From Rhodothermales bacterium (GTDB lineage: Bacteria > Bacteroidota > Rhodothermia > Rhodothermales > Bin80): 64,000 nucleotides of DNA. The position numbers and the translations under genes are program-made. The stretch is taken from contig OX638318.1 of the NCBI GenBank assembly GCA_951812585.1, positions 1,730,380 to 1,794,379 on the forward strand. The letters are read 5' to 3'. Positions 54,497-63,844 of the stretch are shown piece after piece (position 1 is the stretch's first letter; each line of letters opens with the position of its first letter). Below the pieces are notes generated by a model. It made no database searches. It was not told where the DNA came from and was given only the letters and a program-made list of their open reading frames with translations.

Positions 54497-56280
54497 GATG
54501 CCGGCGTGGAATCAGCTGCAGCGCCCGGTGGGCGGGGATCAGCCTTCAGGATGACCATCGTCCGATCATCGCTGAGGACATTAACTGGACCCGTAAACGC
54601 TTCTACGTCCGCTTGGATCAATGCCAACAGCGCATCCGCGCTGCGGTGGTGGTGCTGCTGCACTGTGGATTGCAGCCGGTGGTCGGTATACTCTTCCTGC
54701 TCTTGGCCCATGGCTTCGGTGACGCCATCGGTAAAGAGGACGACGACATCCCCAGGTTCCAGCTGTACGCATCCCCGTTCGTACGACAGTACCGGGAGAA
54801 TCCCGAGGAGCAGCCCGCCCTTCTCAAGCTGTATAATGGTGCTGTCCGCTCGGATGAGCAGCGGTGGCTCATGGCCCGCGTTGACATATTCCAGGCGGCC
54901 CGTGTCAACGTCGTAGATGGCGGCAAAGGCTGTGATAAACTTGTCTGGCGGCGTGTTCTCGTAGATGACCCGATTGATGTTGCTCACCGTCTCATCCAGC
55001 TCCATGCGCATGGGCAGCATGATGTGTGTACAGGCATGAATGCTCGACATCAAGAGCGCCGCCGGCATCCCCTTTCCGGTCACATCGGCGATGATCACAT
55101 GGAGGCGGCCATCATTCAGCGCCAGCACATCGAAATAGTCTCCGCCCACTTCACGGCTCGGCACCGCCATTGTAGCGATCTGCAGGCCGGGCACCGCCGG
55201 GATCGTATGGGGTAGCAGGCCCTGCTGGATTTCGCGGGCGAGGCGCAGCTCCTCCTTCAGGCGTTCTTTCTCTATGCGCTCCTCAACAAGGTCCGCGTTC
55301 TGTATGGACACGATCGCCAAGCTGCCTAGCGAGTACAAAAACTCGATTTCGTTTGCCTCATAGGGTTGGCGCTTCATCTTGGGACCGAGACACAAGATGC
55401 CCTGCACGGCGTTCTGCTGCTTGAGCGGGAGTGCCAGGACCAAGCCATGCCGGTGCAGCGTGGCGGCCGCATCGCGCGCACCTGCGGATCCGTCCGCCAA
55501 GGTAAGCTCGGTTACGGAATCACAAAACTCCGGTGCAATGTCCGGTGCGGCAATACCCTTCGAAGAGACGACCTCAAACGAGGAGTCGTCGCGTCTCAGG
55601 AAGAAGACATGCCTGCTGATCATCATTTGCCCCATGAGTGCAAATGAAAACAGTCGGGCGAGGCGGGCGCGTTCGGGTGCCGCATTGAACTCCTTCGACA
55701 AATCGAACAGCGTGTTGAGCTGCTGCACGCGATAGTCCAGGTCGCGGTTGGTCTTGCGCAGCTCCTCTACGACCAGGGAGTTGTGTATGGCGGCTGCGGA
55801 CATATGCACCAGCGACTGCACGAACTCCAACTCGGCCTCATCAAAATCCTGCCGCGTAGCCTTGGGGCCCAGTGCAACGAGGCCAATGTGGCGCTCCTGG
55901 TAGCGGACCGCCAGCACTAGGGCGACCCCGTAGGCCGCCAGAGCCGGAGGGATCGCGTCATCCTGAAGCATGTCGCAGGTTGCGTACGATCCCAGCACTA
56001 AGGTGGTATCGCTGCCGAGACCCTGGATTCCCTTGGCGATCGCGACGCGATACCGCGCTTCGGCGGGCATGTGCAAAAGGACTGCGCCCCGCGTCACCAG
56101 GAGCTTGCTCATGGTGGTCAGCAGCAGGTTGCGCACCACGAAATCCAAATCCAGCGAGCTGCTCAGGACCCGGCTTGTTTCAAAGAGGGACCGAAGGTCG
56201 TACCGCTGGGTGCGTTCCGCACGCAGCGCAGCCCTGACTCTGAAGGGGTGCGTTTCCGTTGGCTGCAGCCCGGCGCTCAT
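54493..56280 (-). CDS. GAF-GAF-SpoIIE (PP2C) serine/threonine phosphatase
   Basis: 595 aa. Two GAF-like sensory domains cover roughly residues 25-165 and 190-345 (for example LLVTRGAVLLHMPAEARYRV and VLALPLKQQNAVQGILCLG). A short coiled linker (EKERLKEELRLAREIQQGLL) leads to the PP2C/SpoIIE domain: REVGGDYFDVLALNDGRL, IIADVTGKGMPAALLMS, YVNAGHEPPLL and VVLFTDGVTEAM. Aspartates for two metals are all present. Such proteins are RsbU-like switches that dephosphorylate anti-sigma antagonists. No anti-sigma pair is in the window. Confidence 0.88.
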   Translation of the reverse strand: MSAGLQPTETHPFRVRAALRAERTQRYDLRSLFETSRVLSSSLDLDFVVRNLLLTTMSKLLVTRGAVLLHMPAEARYRVAIAKGIQGLGSDTTLVLGSYATCDMLQDDAIPPALAAYGVALVLAVRYQERHIGLVALGPKATRQDFDEAELEFVQSLVHMSAAAIHNSLVVEELRKTNRDLDYRVQQLNTLFDLSKEFNAAPERARLARLFSFALMGQMMISRHVFFLRRDDSSFEVVSSKGIAAPDIAPEFCDSVTELTLADGSAGARDAAATLHRHGLVLALPLKQQNAVQGILCLGPKMKRQPYEANEIEFLYSLGSLAIVSIQNADLVEERIEKERLKEELRLAREIQQGLLPHTIPAVPGLQIATMAVPSREVGGDYFDVLALNDGRLHVIIADVTGKGMPAALLMSSIHACTHIMLPMRMELDETVSNINRVIYENTPPDKFITAFAAIYDVDTGRLEYVNAGHEPPLLIRADSTIIQLEKGGLLLGILPVLSYERGCVQLEPGDVVVLFTDGVTEAMGQEQEEYTDHRLQSTVQQHHHRSADALLALIQADVEAFTGPVNVLSDDRTMVILKADPRPPGAAADSTPAS

Positions 56281-56288
56281 CGTAGGCG

Positions 56289-56972
56289 CTACAGGGAGAG
56301 ACTTTGGCCCGGTGTCAGCACGCGGGCCGGCTGCCCAGCCTCCTCCATTGCCGCACGCCAGGTGCCGATGTCAAGCTCGATGGGCGGAAACGTATTGTAG
56401 TGCAGCGGAATGTTCTGCTTGGCCTGTACCATCTTGGCCGCGCGGACGCTGCCTTGTATTCCCATGGTGAAGCAGTCGCCTACCGGCAGCAGCATCACGT
56501 CTACGGCGTGGTCTTGCCCAATCCACGCCATCTCGCTGAAGGCGCATGTATCGCCGGTGTTGTAGATGCACCGGCCCTCGGCCTGAATCAGGTACCCATT
56601 CGGATTGCCGCCGTAGGTCCCGTCAGGAAAGGACGACGAGTGCCGGGCATAGGTCTGCGTGGCGCGGCCCCAGTCAAAATGCCAGGTGCCGCCGGTGTTG
56701 AGCGACAGCACATTGGCATAGCCCTGCGCCTGAACGTAGTTGGTGATCTCGAAGTTGGCTACTACGACGGCACCGGTGCGCGTGGCGATGGCCATGGTGT
56801 CGCCCCAGTGGTCGCCATGGGCATGGGTCAGAAAGATCACATCAGGATCAAGGTCGTCCGGCGTGACAATACCTGCAGTGTGCTTATTGCCCGTGATGAA
56901 CGGATCAAAGAGCAGCGTGGTGCCTGCTGTTTCCAGTTGAAACGTTGCATGCCCGAAGTAGGTGAGCTTCAT
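56289..56972 (-). CDS. UPF0173 metal-dependent hydrolase (MBL fold)
   Basis: 227 aa. MKLTYFGHATFQLETAGTTL starts the domain and LTHAHGDHWGDTM is the metal site. YNTGDTCAFSEM and LLPVGDCFTMG supply later ligands, with NIPLHYNTFPP near the end. UPF0173 proteins are UlaG-like lactonase-fold hydrolases with no settled substrate. It ends eight bases before the phosphatase gene, so the three genes may be cotranscribed. Confidence 0.85.
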   Translation of the reverse strand: MKLTYFGHATFQLETAGTTLLFDPFITGNKHTAGIVTPDDLDPDVIFLTHAHGDHWGDTMAIATRTGAVVVANFEITNYVQAQGYANVLSLNTGGTWHFDWGRATQTYARHSSSFPDGTYGGNPNGYLIQAEGRCIYNTGDTCAFSEMAWIGQDHAVDVMLLPVGDCFTMGIQGSVRAAKMVQAKQNIPLHYNTFPPIELDIGTWRAAMEEAGQPARVLTPGQSLSL

Positions 56973-56982
56973 CGTGTGTCTA

Positions 56983-57219
56983 CTACTTGGTCAGTAGGAT
57001 CTTGCGCGTCTGTATCCGTCCGTCAAGCGCGGCCCGCGTGCTCCATTGCGCATAAAAGCTGACCGGCTCACCTGCCGCAGCCTCCGAAGGAGCCCAGACC
57101 TCCGTAAGCTTCCCGGCGGCAGGTAACCCGGCATAGAGGCCGGGCACCCACAGCATGGAGGCGCGCGCTAGTGACGCTGAAGTGCCCATGGGCTGGTTGT
57201 AGTCACGCAGGCGCTGCAC
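56983..57219 (-). CDS. Short hypothetical ORF, possibly a C-terminal fragment
   Basis: 78 aa from a GTG at 57219, ending ALDGRIQTRKILLTK, 10 bases before UPF0173. The frame stays open upstream for at least a dozen codons (GSCDAHSV precedes it), so the start is uncertain and it may be the tail of a broken gene. The segment LRDYNQPMGTSASLARAS looks protein-like. No family is recognised. Confidence 0.4.
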   Translation of the reverse strand: MQRLRDYNQPMGTSASLARASMLWVPGLYAGLPAAGKLTEVWAPSEAAAGEPVSFYAQWSTRAALDGRIQTRKILLTK

Positions 57220-57274
57220 ACTGTGTGCGTCACAGCTTCCTGCAGACCGCCGTTGAGGCCGGGTCCGTGCGCAG

Positions 57275-57733
57275 CTATTCCCAGCTCGCCGCGTTGAGCT
57301 GCGTCACATCGGGAGTGGCGGACCCGATCTGGTCTTCAGAATCAGGATCCTCTAGCAGATAAATGGCGACGCTGCCCGTATCGTTGAGCGTGTAGACAAA
57401 CATGTTGCCGGTGCGCGGCGAGAAGAACAGGGAATCCAGGACGATGCCATCGGTCTCAAAGAAGCTGTCAGCAGCCACTTGTATCACCGAATCCTGCCGC
57501 AGCCACATCATCAGCGAGTCCAGTGTGCCCGGAAATTCGTCTTGCTGTCGCTCGTAATACACCAAGGCCGTGCGCACGTTGCTCATGCGGTCGCGGGTCA
57601 TCTCAGTGACGGCCCGCTGCTGTTCGATCGCTTTGTACGGAACCGTAACGGACTGATAGAGCCAGTAGCCCAAGACGAGGATGAGGAGGGCGAGGGCGAC
57701 CCGGATAGCGACTTTCAAACCTGGACTGATCAT
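57275..57733 (-). CDS. Single-pass membrane protein, unknown function
   Basis: 152 aa from the ATG at 57733; longer starts add residues without hydrophobic or conserved character. One N-terminal helix (VALALLILVLGYWLYQSV) is followed by a helix with RAVTEMTRDRMSNVRTALVYYE, then a beta-rich part (FFSPRTGNMFVYTLNDTG). This is a pseudopilin-like layout, but no type IV prepilin cleavage site is visible. Probably periplasmic and anchored. It is divergent from pdxJ. Confidence 0.55.
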   Translation of the reverse strand: MISPGLKVAIRVALALLILVLGYWLYQSVTVPYKAIEQQRAVTEMTRDRMSNVRTALVYYERQQDEFPGTLDSLMMWLRQDSVIQVAADSFFETDGIVLDSLFFSPRTGNMFVYTLNDTGSVAIYLLEDPDSEDQIGSATPDVTQLNAASWE

Positions 57734-57901
57734 AGAATAGTGCTCAGCGTAGCGGGAAGTATCGCGTGTATGCAGGGAAAAGTACGTGTAACGGCGCACC
57801 AATGCAACCAGTACGCAGCGGTTTCATACAACCTGCGTGCGCGGTCCGTATGATTGATGCGCACCGCCGGCAAAAGTTTCTTCACGCTTGGCCAAACGCC
57901 C

Positions 57902-58627
57902 TTGACGCGGCTGCTGATCAACATAGATCATGTCGCAACGCTGCGCAACGCGCGGCGTGAATCGTTTCCGGATCCCGTCGATGCGGCAAGGCGCTGCGAG
58001 GCTGCAGGCGCGGATGGCATCGTGTTTCACCTGCGTGAGGATCGCCGGCACATCAACGAACGGGATGTTCGGGGCCTCAAAGCAGTCGTGCGTGGAAAGC
58101 TGGACTTTGAGCTGTCGCTAGCCCCGGAGATCGTCGGTATCTGCTGTGACACTTGCCCCGACCTGGCGACCCTGGTGCCCGAACGCCGCGATGAGGTGAC
58201 CACCGAAGGCGGCTTGGATGTGCTGCAACACACGGACGCCATCCGGTCTGCCACCCTGCGCCTGTCGGACGCGGGCGTCAACGAGGTGGCCCTGTTCGTC
58301 GATCCCGACCTGGCGCAGCTCGATGCGGTGCGCGCTACCGGCGCGCATGCTGTTGAGCTGCATACAGGAGATTTCGCCAATGCATCGACGCCCGAAGCGC
58401 AGCGCTGGGAAGCGCAAAGGCTGGCGCGCGCCGCAGTGCACGCGCATGCGCTCGGGCTGACTATTCACGCCGGGCACGGACTCGATTATCAGAACTATCC
58501 GCTCTTTGCGGCGACCGTGCCGCATGTGGCGGAGGTATCAATAGGGTTTGCGGTCATGGCCCGCGCCATGATGGTTGGCATGGACGCGGCGGTGCGGTCG
58601 ATGGTGCAGCGCGTCAAGGGTCTGTAG
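57902..58627 (+). CDS. pdxJ: Pyridoxine 5-phosphate synthase
   Basis: 241 aa from a TTG at 57902, which gives TRLLINIDHVATLRNARR at the usual PdxJ N-terminus. An ATG at 57857 would add 15 residues not typical of the family. Other landmarks are GADGIVFHLREDRRHI, the catalytic glutamate region FELSLAPEIV, VALFVDPDLAQL, VELHTGDFANA and LTIHAGHGLDYQNY. It condenses deoxyxylulose-5-phosphate with 3-amino-acetone phosphate to make vitamin B6. PdxB, from the same pathway, lies on the other strand just beyond era. Confidence 0.92.
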   Translation: MTRLLINIDHVATLRNARRESFPDPVDAARRCEAAGADGIVFHLREDRRHINERDVRGLKAVVRGKLDFELSLAPEIVGICCDTCPDLATLVPERRDEVTTEGGLDVLQHTDAIRSATLRLSDAGVNEVALFVDPDLAQLDAVRATGAHAVELHTGDFANASTPEAQRWEAQRLARAAVHAHALGLTIHAGHGLDYQNYPLFAATVPHVAEVSIGFAVMARAMMVGMDAAVRSMVQRVKGL

Positions 58628-58633
58628 GCGGCG

Positions 58634-59506
58634 ATGGAAGGATTTCGCTGCGGCTACGTAACGCTGGTAGGCAAGCCCAATGTAGGCAAGAGCACGCTGC
58701 TCAACGCCTTGATCGGCAAGAAGCTCTCCATCGTTACACCGAAGGCGCAGACGACGCGGCATCGGGTCCTCGGAATCTTGTCGGAGCCGGACGCGCAGGT
58801 GATCTTTCTGGATACACCGGGCGTGATTGCGCCGCGCTCCGGCCTGCATCAATCCATGATGCACTCTGTTGCTGGTGCGGTGGACGAGGCCGATCTTCTG
58901 CTCTTTGTGGCGGATGCGTGTGCGGATCAGCCCGACAGGCGCAGCCTGGAGCGGGTCCGCGCACGGAGCGCCATCCTGGTGCTCAACAAGGTGGACCGTA
59001 CCAGCCAGCACGCGGTGTTGCCGCTGGCCAAGGCCTATCTTGATCTTCGCGCTTTCGAAGCGGTCATCCCCGTGTCTGCGCTCAGGGGCGACAACGTAGA
59101 CGCGCTGCTCAAAGAAATCAAATCACGACTGCCCCTGGGCGTGCCGCTGTATCCCGTCGACATGCTGAGCGAACACCCCGAGCGCTTTTTCGTGAGCGAG
59201 ATCATCCGCGAAAAGGTGTTTTCGCATTTCCGGCAGGAGGTGCCGTATGCTGTAGCCGTAAACATCCGTCGCTACGAAGAGAATCCGGGCCGCAAGGATC
59301 TCATACAGGCGGATATCGTGGTGGAGCGCTCGTCCCAGAAGGGCATACTGATTGGGGCCGGCGGGCGGGCCCTCAAGGCGGTGGGAACGGCCGCGCGCAA
59401 GGATATCGAGGTCTTTCTTGACCGCGAAGTGTATCTGAACCTCTTCGTGCAGGTGCGTCCCAACTGGCGCAACCAGAATGCGCTTTTGCAGTCCTACGGG
59501 TACTAG
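58634..59506 (+). CDS. era: GTPase Era
   Basis: 290 aa, six bases after pdxJ. G1 is GKPNVGKSTLLNALIG; switch I TPKAQTTRHRVLGI; G3 LDTPGV; G4 NKVD; G5 VSAL. The C-terminal KH domain has FFVSEIIREKVFSHFRQEVP and QKGILIGAGGRALKAVG. Era binds 16S rRNA near the anti-Shine-Dalgarno sequence and helps 30S assembly. It converges on pdxB with a four-base overlap of the stops. Confidence 0.94.
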   Translation: MEGFRCGYVTLVGKPNVGKSTLLNALIGKKLSIVTPKAQTTRHRVLGILSEPDAQVIFLDTPGVIAPRSGLHQSMMHSVAGAVDEADLLLFVADACADQPDRRSLERVRARSAILVLNKVDRTSQHAVLPLAKAYLDLRAFEAVIPVSALRGDNVDALLKEIKSRLPLGVPLYPVDMLSEHPERFFVSEIIREKVFSHFRQEVPYAVAVNIRRYEENPGRKDLIQADIVVERSSQKGILIGAGGRALKAVGTAARKDIEVFLDREVYLNLFVQVRPNWRNQNALLQSYGY

Positions 59507-60669
59507 GATCCCAGGCGGACGCCCAGGCCGTGCGCGACGCCGTGCTGCAATGATGCTGGCACAAGATCCGCGGCAATCTGATACCAGCGAAAGGCTCGCC
59601 GCTTGGGATAGGTCGTGCGCAGTGCGCTGAAGCGCGCCCCAAGCACTTGGCGCGGTGCCGTCATAAGCGCTCGGGTCCGGGCATCGTCCGCGCGCAGATC
59701 GTACATTTGCCTGGCCAGGCCGTCCAGCCATGCCGCAGCGCTCCGTGCATGGGTGGGGGGCGCGAGCGCCAAGGTTCCAGCGGGTGTGGCCAGGGCGGCG
59801 TAGTCCCACAAGGGCTGCAGCCCGAAGCGACGGGTCACCGCCTGGTACAGCAGAACGGTCCCAAGCAGCTTTCCGTCATACGAATGCCCGGCAACATGGG
59901 GCGTGGCCACCGTTGCTGCGCGTATCAGGCGCAGGCTGGGCGTTGGCTCGTTTTCCCACACATCCAGCACGGCACCGTTTAAGGCGCGATGTTTCAGGGC
60001 CTCGCCCAGGGCCCTGGAATTCACCACAGGCCCGCGGGACGTGTTGATGAGCCAGGCACTGCGTTTCATCTGCCCCAGCGTCTTTTGGTCTATGAGATGA
60101 TGCGTGGCGTGCGGCCCTTGACGCAACAGCGGCACATGGAGCGTTACGATGTCGGATTCACCAAGCAGCGTGCGCAGCGGCACATACGGGTGCGCTCCCA
60201 GGGATGCAGCGGCAAGCGGCGGATCGTTCTGAAGGACACGCATGCCTAGGGCGCGGGCGCGGCGCAGCACGCGGCGGCCGATGTCGCCGCAGCCCACTAT
60301 GCCGAGCACTTGTGAAGAAAGCGCGGATTCTGTCTGACTCGCAATAACAATCAGGGCCGTGGTCACGTATTCAGCCACGGATTCTGCGCCGGCTCCCCGG
60401 GCATGGGCGAACGCAATGCCGCGTGCGCGCAGGGCCTGTTGATCAATATGATCCGTACCTATGGTTGCCGACCCCACAAACTGGATGCGTGTGCCTTCGA
60501 CCAAGCCGGAGTGCACGCGTGTGATGCTTCGGACCAACAGGATGTCGGCGTCCGTGGCGGCGGCGCGCGTAATGGCGCGTCCGGGCAGCACACGAACGGA
60601 TCCAGCATGCCCAAATGCCTCGCGCACATGCGGGATGTTTTCGTCAGCGAGGATCTGAAGCGCTTGCAT
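59503..60669 (-). CDS. pdxB: Erythronate-4-phosphate dehydrogenase
   Basis: 388 aa of the D-2-hydroxyacid dehydrogenase fold. LQILADENIPHVREAFG starts the protein and FVGSATIGTDHIDQQALRARG leads to the NAD domain. That domain shows VLGIVGCGDIGRRVLRRARALG, TLHVPLLRQG, SAWLINTSRGPVVNSRAL and the His region TPHVAGHSYDGKL. It ends with the PdxB-specific C-terminal dimerisation domain (from about LRRTHARSAA onward in the pattern of the family). It works two steps before PdxJ in B6 synthesis. GC-rich with a normal length. Confidence 0.88.
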   Translation of the reverse strand: MQALQILADENIPHVREAFGHAGSVRVLPGRAITRAAATDADILLVRSITRVHSGLVEGTRIQFVGSATIGTDHIDQQALRARGIAFAHARGAGAESVAEYVTTALIVIASQTESALSSQVLGIVGCGDIGRRVLRRARALGMRVLQNDPPLAAASLGAHPYVPLRTLLGESDIVTLHVPLLRQGPHATHHLIDQKTLGQMKRSAWLINTSRGPVVNSRALGEALKHRALNGAVLDVWENEPTPSLRLIRAATVATPHVAGHSYDGKLLGTVLLYQAVTRRFGLQPLWDYAALATPAGTLALAPPTHARSAAAWLDGLARQMYDLRADDARTRALMTAPRQVLGARFSALRTTYPKRRAFRWYQIAADLVPASLQHGVAHGLGVRLGS

Positions 60670-60703
60670 TAGTGCGCCTTATGGCGTGTATTTAACAGAC
60701 AAT

Positions 60704-60723
60704 CGCGCCGGCAGGCCGGCGCG
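60704..60723. promoter_or_regulatory. Perfect 9-bp inverted repeat in the pdxB-sleB-like divergent gap
   Basis: CGCGCCGGC, two bases, then GCCGGCGCG occupy the 70-bp gap between divergent pdxB and the wall-hydrolase gene. The position suits an operator acting on both, or a hairpin in either leader. TATTTAA lies between the palindrome and pdxB and could be part of a promoter. Function is unproven. Confidence 0.35.
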
Positions 60724-60739
60724 GCAATTCCTGGACTGA

Positions 60740-61381
60740 ATGGCTTTATCCACCAATCTGTGGCGCACAGGGCTTTGCCTTGGTGCGCTGATTGTTTCTG
60801 TTGCGCCTATGAAAGTCGCCTTGGCACCGCCGGTGCCTGCGTGGCTGGGCGCGGCGCAACAGCCACCGCCGACCGAGCACGCGGTTATGGAAGCGTTGCG
60901 CAACCCCTGGGCCATCCAGCCCGTCCCGGCGCTGCTGATCGACAGCGAAACGCTCTGGCTTGCGCGGCTGATATATTCCGAATCGAAGCGGGCCGATGAG
61001 CAGGAGCTCGTGGCGTGGGTTGTGCGCAACCGTGCGGAGTCGGGCTACCGTGGCCGCCACTCCATCGAAGCGGTCACCCACGATCCTTACCAGTTCAGCG
61101 CCTTTGTGCCGGGCAGCGATACGTACAGGTACTACACGGGGTTGACCGCCCACACCGTAGCGCCCGGCTGGCAACGTACCTTGGCGCTTGCCTATTACGT
61201 GCGCCATGCTCCGGCGTCGCTGCGTCCGTTTTCACCTGAAACGCGCCATTTCTACAGCGAGCGGTCGCTGAGCAGCCCCGACAGCCTGCCCGCATGGACG
61301 GTAGGCATGCATGCCGTGACACCGAGTCGTCCGATCAGGCTGGAAGCGCGTCGATTCCGCTTTTACGCGGGCATCCGATAG
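60740..61381 (+). CDS. SleB-like cell wall hydrolase
   Basis: 213 aa with a hydrophobic N-terminal signal (TGLCLGALIVSVAP). The Hydrolase_2/SleB domain has LWLARLIYSESKRADEQELVAWVVRNRAESGYRG with its likely glutamate, then EAVTHDPYQFSAF and ALAYYVRHAP. SleB-type enzymes cleave peptidoglycan glycan strands. Outside spore formers such domains act in general wall turnover. It diverges from pdxB; no operon partner. Confidence 0.78.
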   Translation: MALSTNLWRTGLCLGALIVSVAPMKVALAPPVPAWLGAAQQPPPTEHAVMEALRNPWAIQPVPALLIDSETLWLARLIYSESKRADEQELVAWVVRNRAESGYRGRHSIEAVTHDPYQFSAFVPGSDTYRYYTGLTAHTVAPGWQRTLALAYYVRHAPASLRPFSPETRHFYSERSLSSPDSLPAWTVGMHAVTPSRPIRLEARRFRFYAGIR

Positions 61382-61391
61382 TCCCACGGAC

Positions 61392-62009
61392 CTATAGTCC
61401 CAAGGAAAGGCGCAGCATGGCGCTGTTCAGGCGCTGTTCGCCCTCGGGCGTCAGCGTCACGAAGTCGATCACCAACTCGTCCTGTATAAAGTTCGTGAGT
61501 CCGAACGTGTAGGCGATCTCAGGGTATAGCCGGAGTCCGCCGATGGTGACCTGCAGGCCCACGCCGGCTTCAGCGGCTACCGATAGCGGTGCCAGGTCGT
61601 TGCTGAGTATCTTGTCCGTGAAGGATGGAAACCGCAGCAGTGGCCCGGCAAACACATACGGCCCTATCACGGGCGCATTGATCCCGTAACGAAAGAGCAG
61701 CGGCATCTCCAAAAGGCTTACATCAAACTGGTCCCGCGTGGCTGGAAAGGTGTCACTGAGGCCTTCATAGAGGTTTCCAGCGTCCACATAGCGGACGCCT
61801 GGCCGGATGTCCACAGAGCCCAGCGAAAACTCAAACCATGCGCCCACATGCCAGCCCTCCTTACTCTTGAAGCGGGCGTTCAGGTTGTTGAAGGTCACAT
61901 CGGAAAGCTGCTGGTAATTCAGCCCCAGGGTGATGCCGAATCGTTGGGCTGCCGCATCCGGGGCCGCGCCCAAGAGGATGAGGCTGCAGGCAAGCAGGCG
62001 AGCGTTCAT
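61392..62009 (-). CDS. Outer-membrane beta-barrel (porin-like) protein
   Basis: 205 aa from the ATG at 62009, which opens a signal peptide (LLACSLILLGAAPDAAAQ). The mature part is a PorT/OmpW-like small barrel: RFGITLGLNYQQLSDVTF, AWFEFSLGSVDIRPGVRYV, LEMPLLFRYGI, YVFAGPLLRFPSF and repeated LQVTIGGLRLYPEIAY strands. Such proteins are common in this phylum under DUF3575/porin-family names. Divergent from bshA. Confidence 0.7.
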   Translation of the reverse strand: MNARLLACSLILLGAAPDAAAQRFGITLGLNYQQLSDVTFNNLNARFKSKEGWHVGAWFEFSLGSVDIRPGVRYVDAGNLYEGLSDTFPATRDQFDVSLLEMPLLFRYGINAPVIGPYVFAGPLLRFPSFTDKILSNDLAPLSVAAEAGVGLQVTIGGLRLYPEIAYTFGLTNFIQDELVIDFVTLTPEGEQRLNSAMLRLSLGL

Positions 62010-62078
62010 ATAGGCTATGCAGGACTTGGCCTGCAACAACTACGCGCGAGCCGTGTTTCCTAGTGCGCAGATTCCACC

Positions 62079-63218
62079 ATGAAGATCGGTATCACGTGTT
62101 ATCCGATCTACGGCGGCAGCGGCGTCGTAGCGACGGAACTGGGCAAGGCCTTGGCGCGCCGCGGGCATCAGATCCACTTCATCTCGTATCAGATGCCGTT
62201 TCGCCTCAGTGCGGTCACCGACGACATCTACTTCCATGAGGTCGGTCTGAGCACCTATCCCATATTTCAATCGCATCCCTATTCCCTGGCACTATGCAGC
62301 AAGATGGTGGATGTTGCGCGGTACGAGGCGCTGGACATCCTGCATGTGCACTATGCAATTCCGCATGCGACCAGTGCCATCCTTGCGCGCGCCATCCTGC
62401 GCGGGCAGGGTATGGAGGTTCCGGTGGTCACGACGCTGCATGGCACAGACATCACGATTGTGGGCCAAGACCCGTCTTTCGCGCCGGTCGTGACGTATTC
62501 CATCAACGCTTCCGACGGCGTAACGGCTGTATCGAAGGCGCTCAGGCAGGAGACCTACGAGGCGTTCGCCGTCGAGGGCGACATTGCAGTGATTCCCAAC
62601 TTCATCAACATAGAGCGGTTCTCGAGGCAGGCACACACCGACTTCCGCGAGCGGCTTTGCCCGCAGGGCGAGAAGATCCTGGTGCATGTGTCCAACTTCA
62701 GAGCGGTCAAGAACACGCCGCATGTGGTTCAAGTCTTTTTCAATCTGCGCCGCCGCGGACTGCCGGTCAAGCTAGTGCTGGTCGGCGATGGGCCGGACCG
62801 TGCGGCTACCGAGCACTTGGCGCGGGAGCTTGGTGTCCATCAGTATGTGCGCTTCTTGGGGAAGCAGGATCCTATTTCGGCAATCCTGGCCACATCGGAT
62901 GTCTTCATCATGCCCAGCGGATTTGAGTCCTTTGGGCTTGCGGCTTTGGAGGCCATGGCGTGCGGCGTTCCCGTCGTGTGTTCCGACATCGGCGGTTTGC
63001 CCGAGCTTGTGGGCGGGAGCGGCGGCGGATTCCTTTGTCCGCTCGGCGATATTGATGCATTCACCGACTGCGCCGCCCGACTTGTGGAAGACGACGTGCT
63101 CCGTGAAACGATGTCCCGGGCGGCGCGCGCCCATGCGGTGCGCCACTTCGATGAGACCACAATCGTTCCGCTTTACGAAAATTTCTACCGTGCCGTGCGC
63201 GCCCGCGTGCTGGCATAG
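62079..63218 (+). CDS. bshA: N-acetyl-alpha-D-glucosaminyl L-malate synthase BshA
   Basis: 379 aa GT4 glycosyltransferase. MKIGITCYPIYGGSGVVATE is the characteristic BshA start. Then come YQMPFRLS, VHYAIPHATSAILAR, TTLHGTDITIVG, SINASDGVTAVSKALR, ILVHVSNFRAVKNTPHV and MPSGFESFGLAALEAMA, with the donor glutamates and the final PVVCSDIGGLPEL. It joins UDP-GlcNAc and malate in bacillithiol synthesis. BshB/BshC are not in the window. The phylum is known to make this thiol. Confidence 0.9.
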   Translation: MKIGITCYPIYGGSGVVATELGKALARRGHQIHFISYQMPFRLSAVTDDIYFHEVGLSTYPIFQSHPYSLALCSKMVDVARYEALDILHVHYAIPHATSAILARAILRGQGMEVPVVTTLHGTDITIVGQDPSFAPVVTYSINASDGVTAVSKALRQETYEAFAVEGDIAVIPNFINIERFSRQAHTDFRERLCPQGEKILVHVSNFRAVKNTPHVVQVFFNLRRRGLPVKLVLVGDGPDRAATEHLARELGVHQYVRFLGKQDPISAILATSDVFIMPSGFESFGLAALEAMACGVPVVCSDIGGLPELVGGSGGGFLCPLGDIDAFTDCAARLVEDDVLRETMSRAARAHAVRHFDETTIVPLYENFYRAVRARVLA

Positions 63219-63283
63219 GCGTAGCCACTGTGCTGTGCGCGCAGCGATCCAGAACCTTTCACCGGGGCACGGTTCGTACGCAT

Positions 63284-63844
63284 TCAGGGCCGCCAGGCAG
63301 CGGCGTGTTCGTGCCTGCGGTAGGTAACGAACGCACAGCCGTCGCTGTACTTTTCGTCAGTGAGTACGTAGCGCGGTCCGATCAGGTGTGCATACGGCGG
63401 GAAGTATTTGTCACCCTTGTAGCGCCCTTCGACAAGCGTCAGCTCCAATCGGTCGGCTAGCGGAAGGGCCTCTGCATAGAGCTGTGCACCGCCGCCAATA
63501 AAGACCACGCGCGCATTCCGGGCGGCATGCAGGGCTGCGGGCAGCGAAGCGAAGGTTTCAACATCGGGATAGCCCGGCAGCACGCCGCGAGAAGTGAGCA
63601 CCATCATGCGGCGCTTCGGGAGTGGTCGTCCGAACTGATGCACGATGCTCTCGAACGTTGTGCGCCCCACGATAAGCGCATGCCCGGAGGTAAGGCGCTT
63701 GAAGCGCCGAAGATCTTCGCGCAGCGGCGGCCACGGGAGGGCCAAGCCGCGGCCTATCAGGCGATCTTCCCGCGCGAGTGCAGCGATTATGACGATCTCC
63801 GGGTGCCCGAAGCCTGCGTGTATCGCCGCTACATGTTTTCCCAA
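63284..63844 (-). CDS. folA: Dihydrofolate reductase
   Basis: 186 aa. The start ATG at 63844 gives a 15-residue lead before the usual IVIIAALAREDRLIGRG. Folate and NADPH sites are LPWPPLREDLRRFK (aspartate standing for the usual Asp/Glu), LIVGRTTFESI, MMVLTSRGV and VFIGGGAQLYAEALP. No thymidylate synthase is next to it. It overlaps the preceding gene by 16 bases, the reason for the unusual lead. Confidence 0.88.
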   Translation of the reverse strand: MGKHVAAIHAGFGHPEIVIIAALAREDRLIGRGLALPWPPLREDLRRFKRLTSGHALIVGRTTFESIVHQFGRPLPKRRMMVLTSRGVLPGYPDVETFASLPAALHAARNARVVFIGGGAQLYAEALPLADRLELTLVEGRYKGDKYFPPYAHLIGPRYVLTDEKYSDGCAFVTYRRHEHAAAWRP

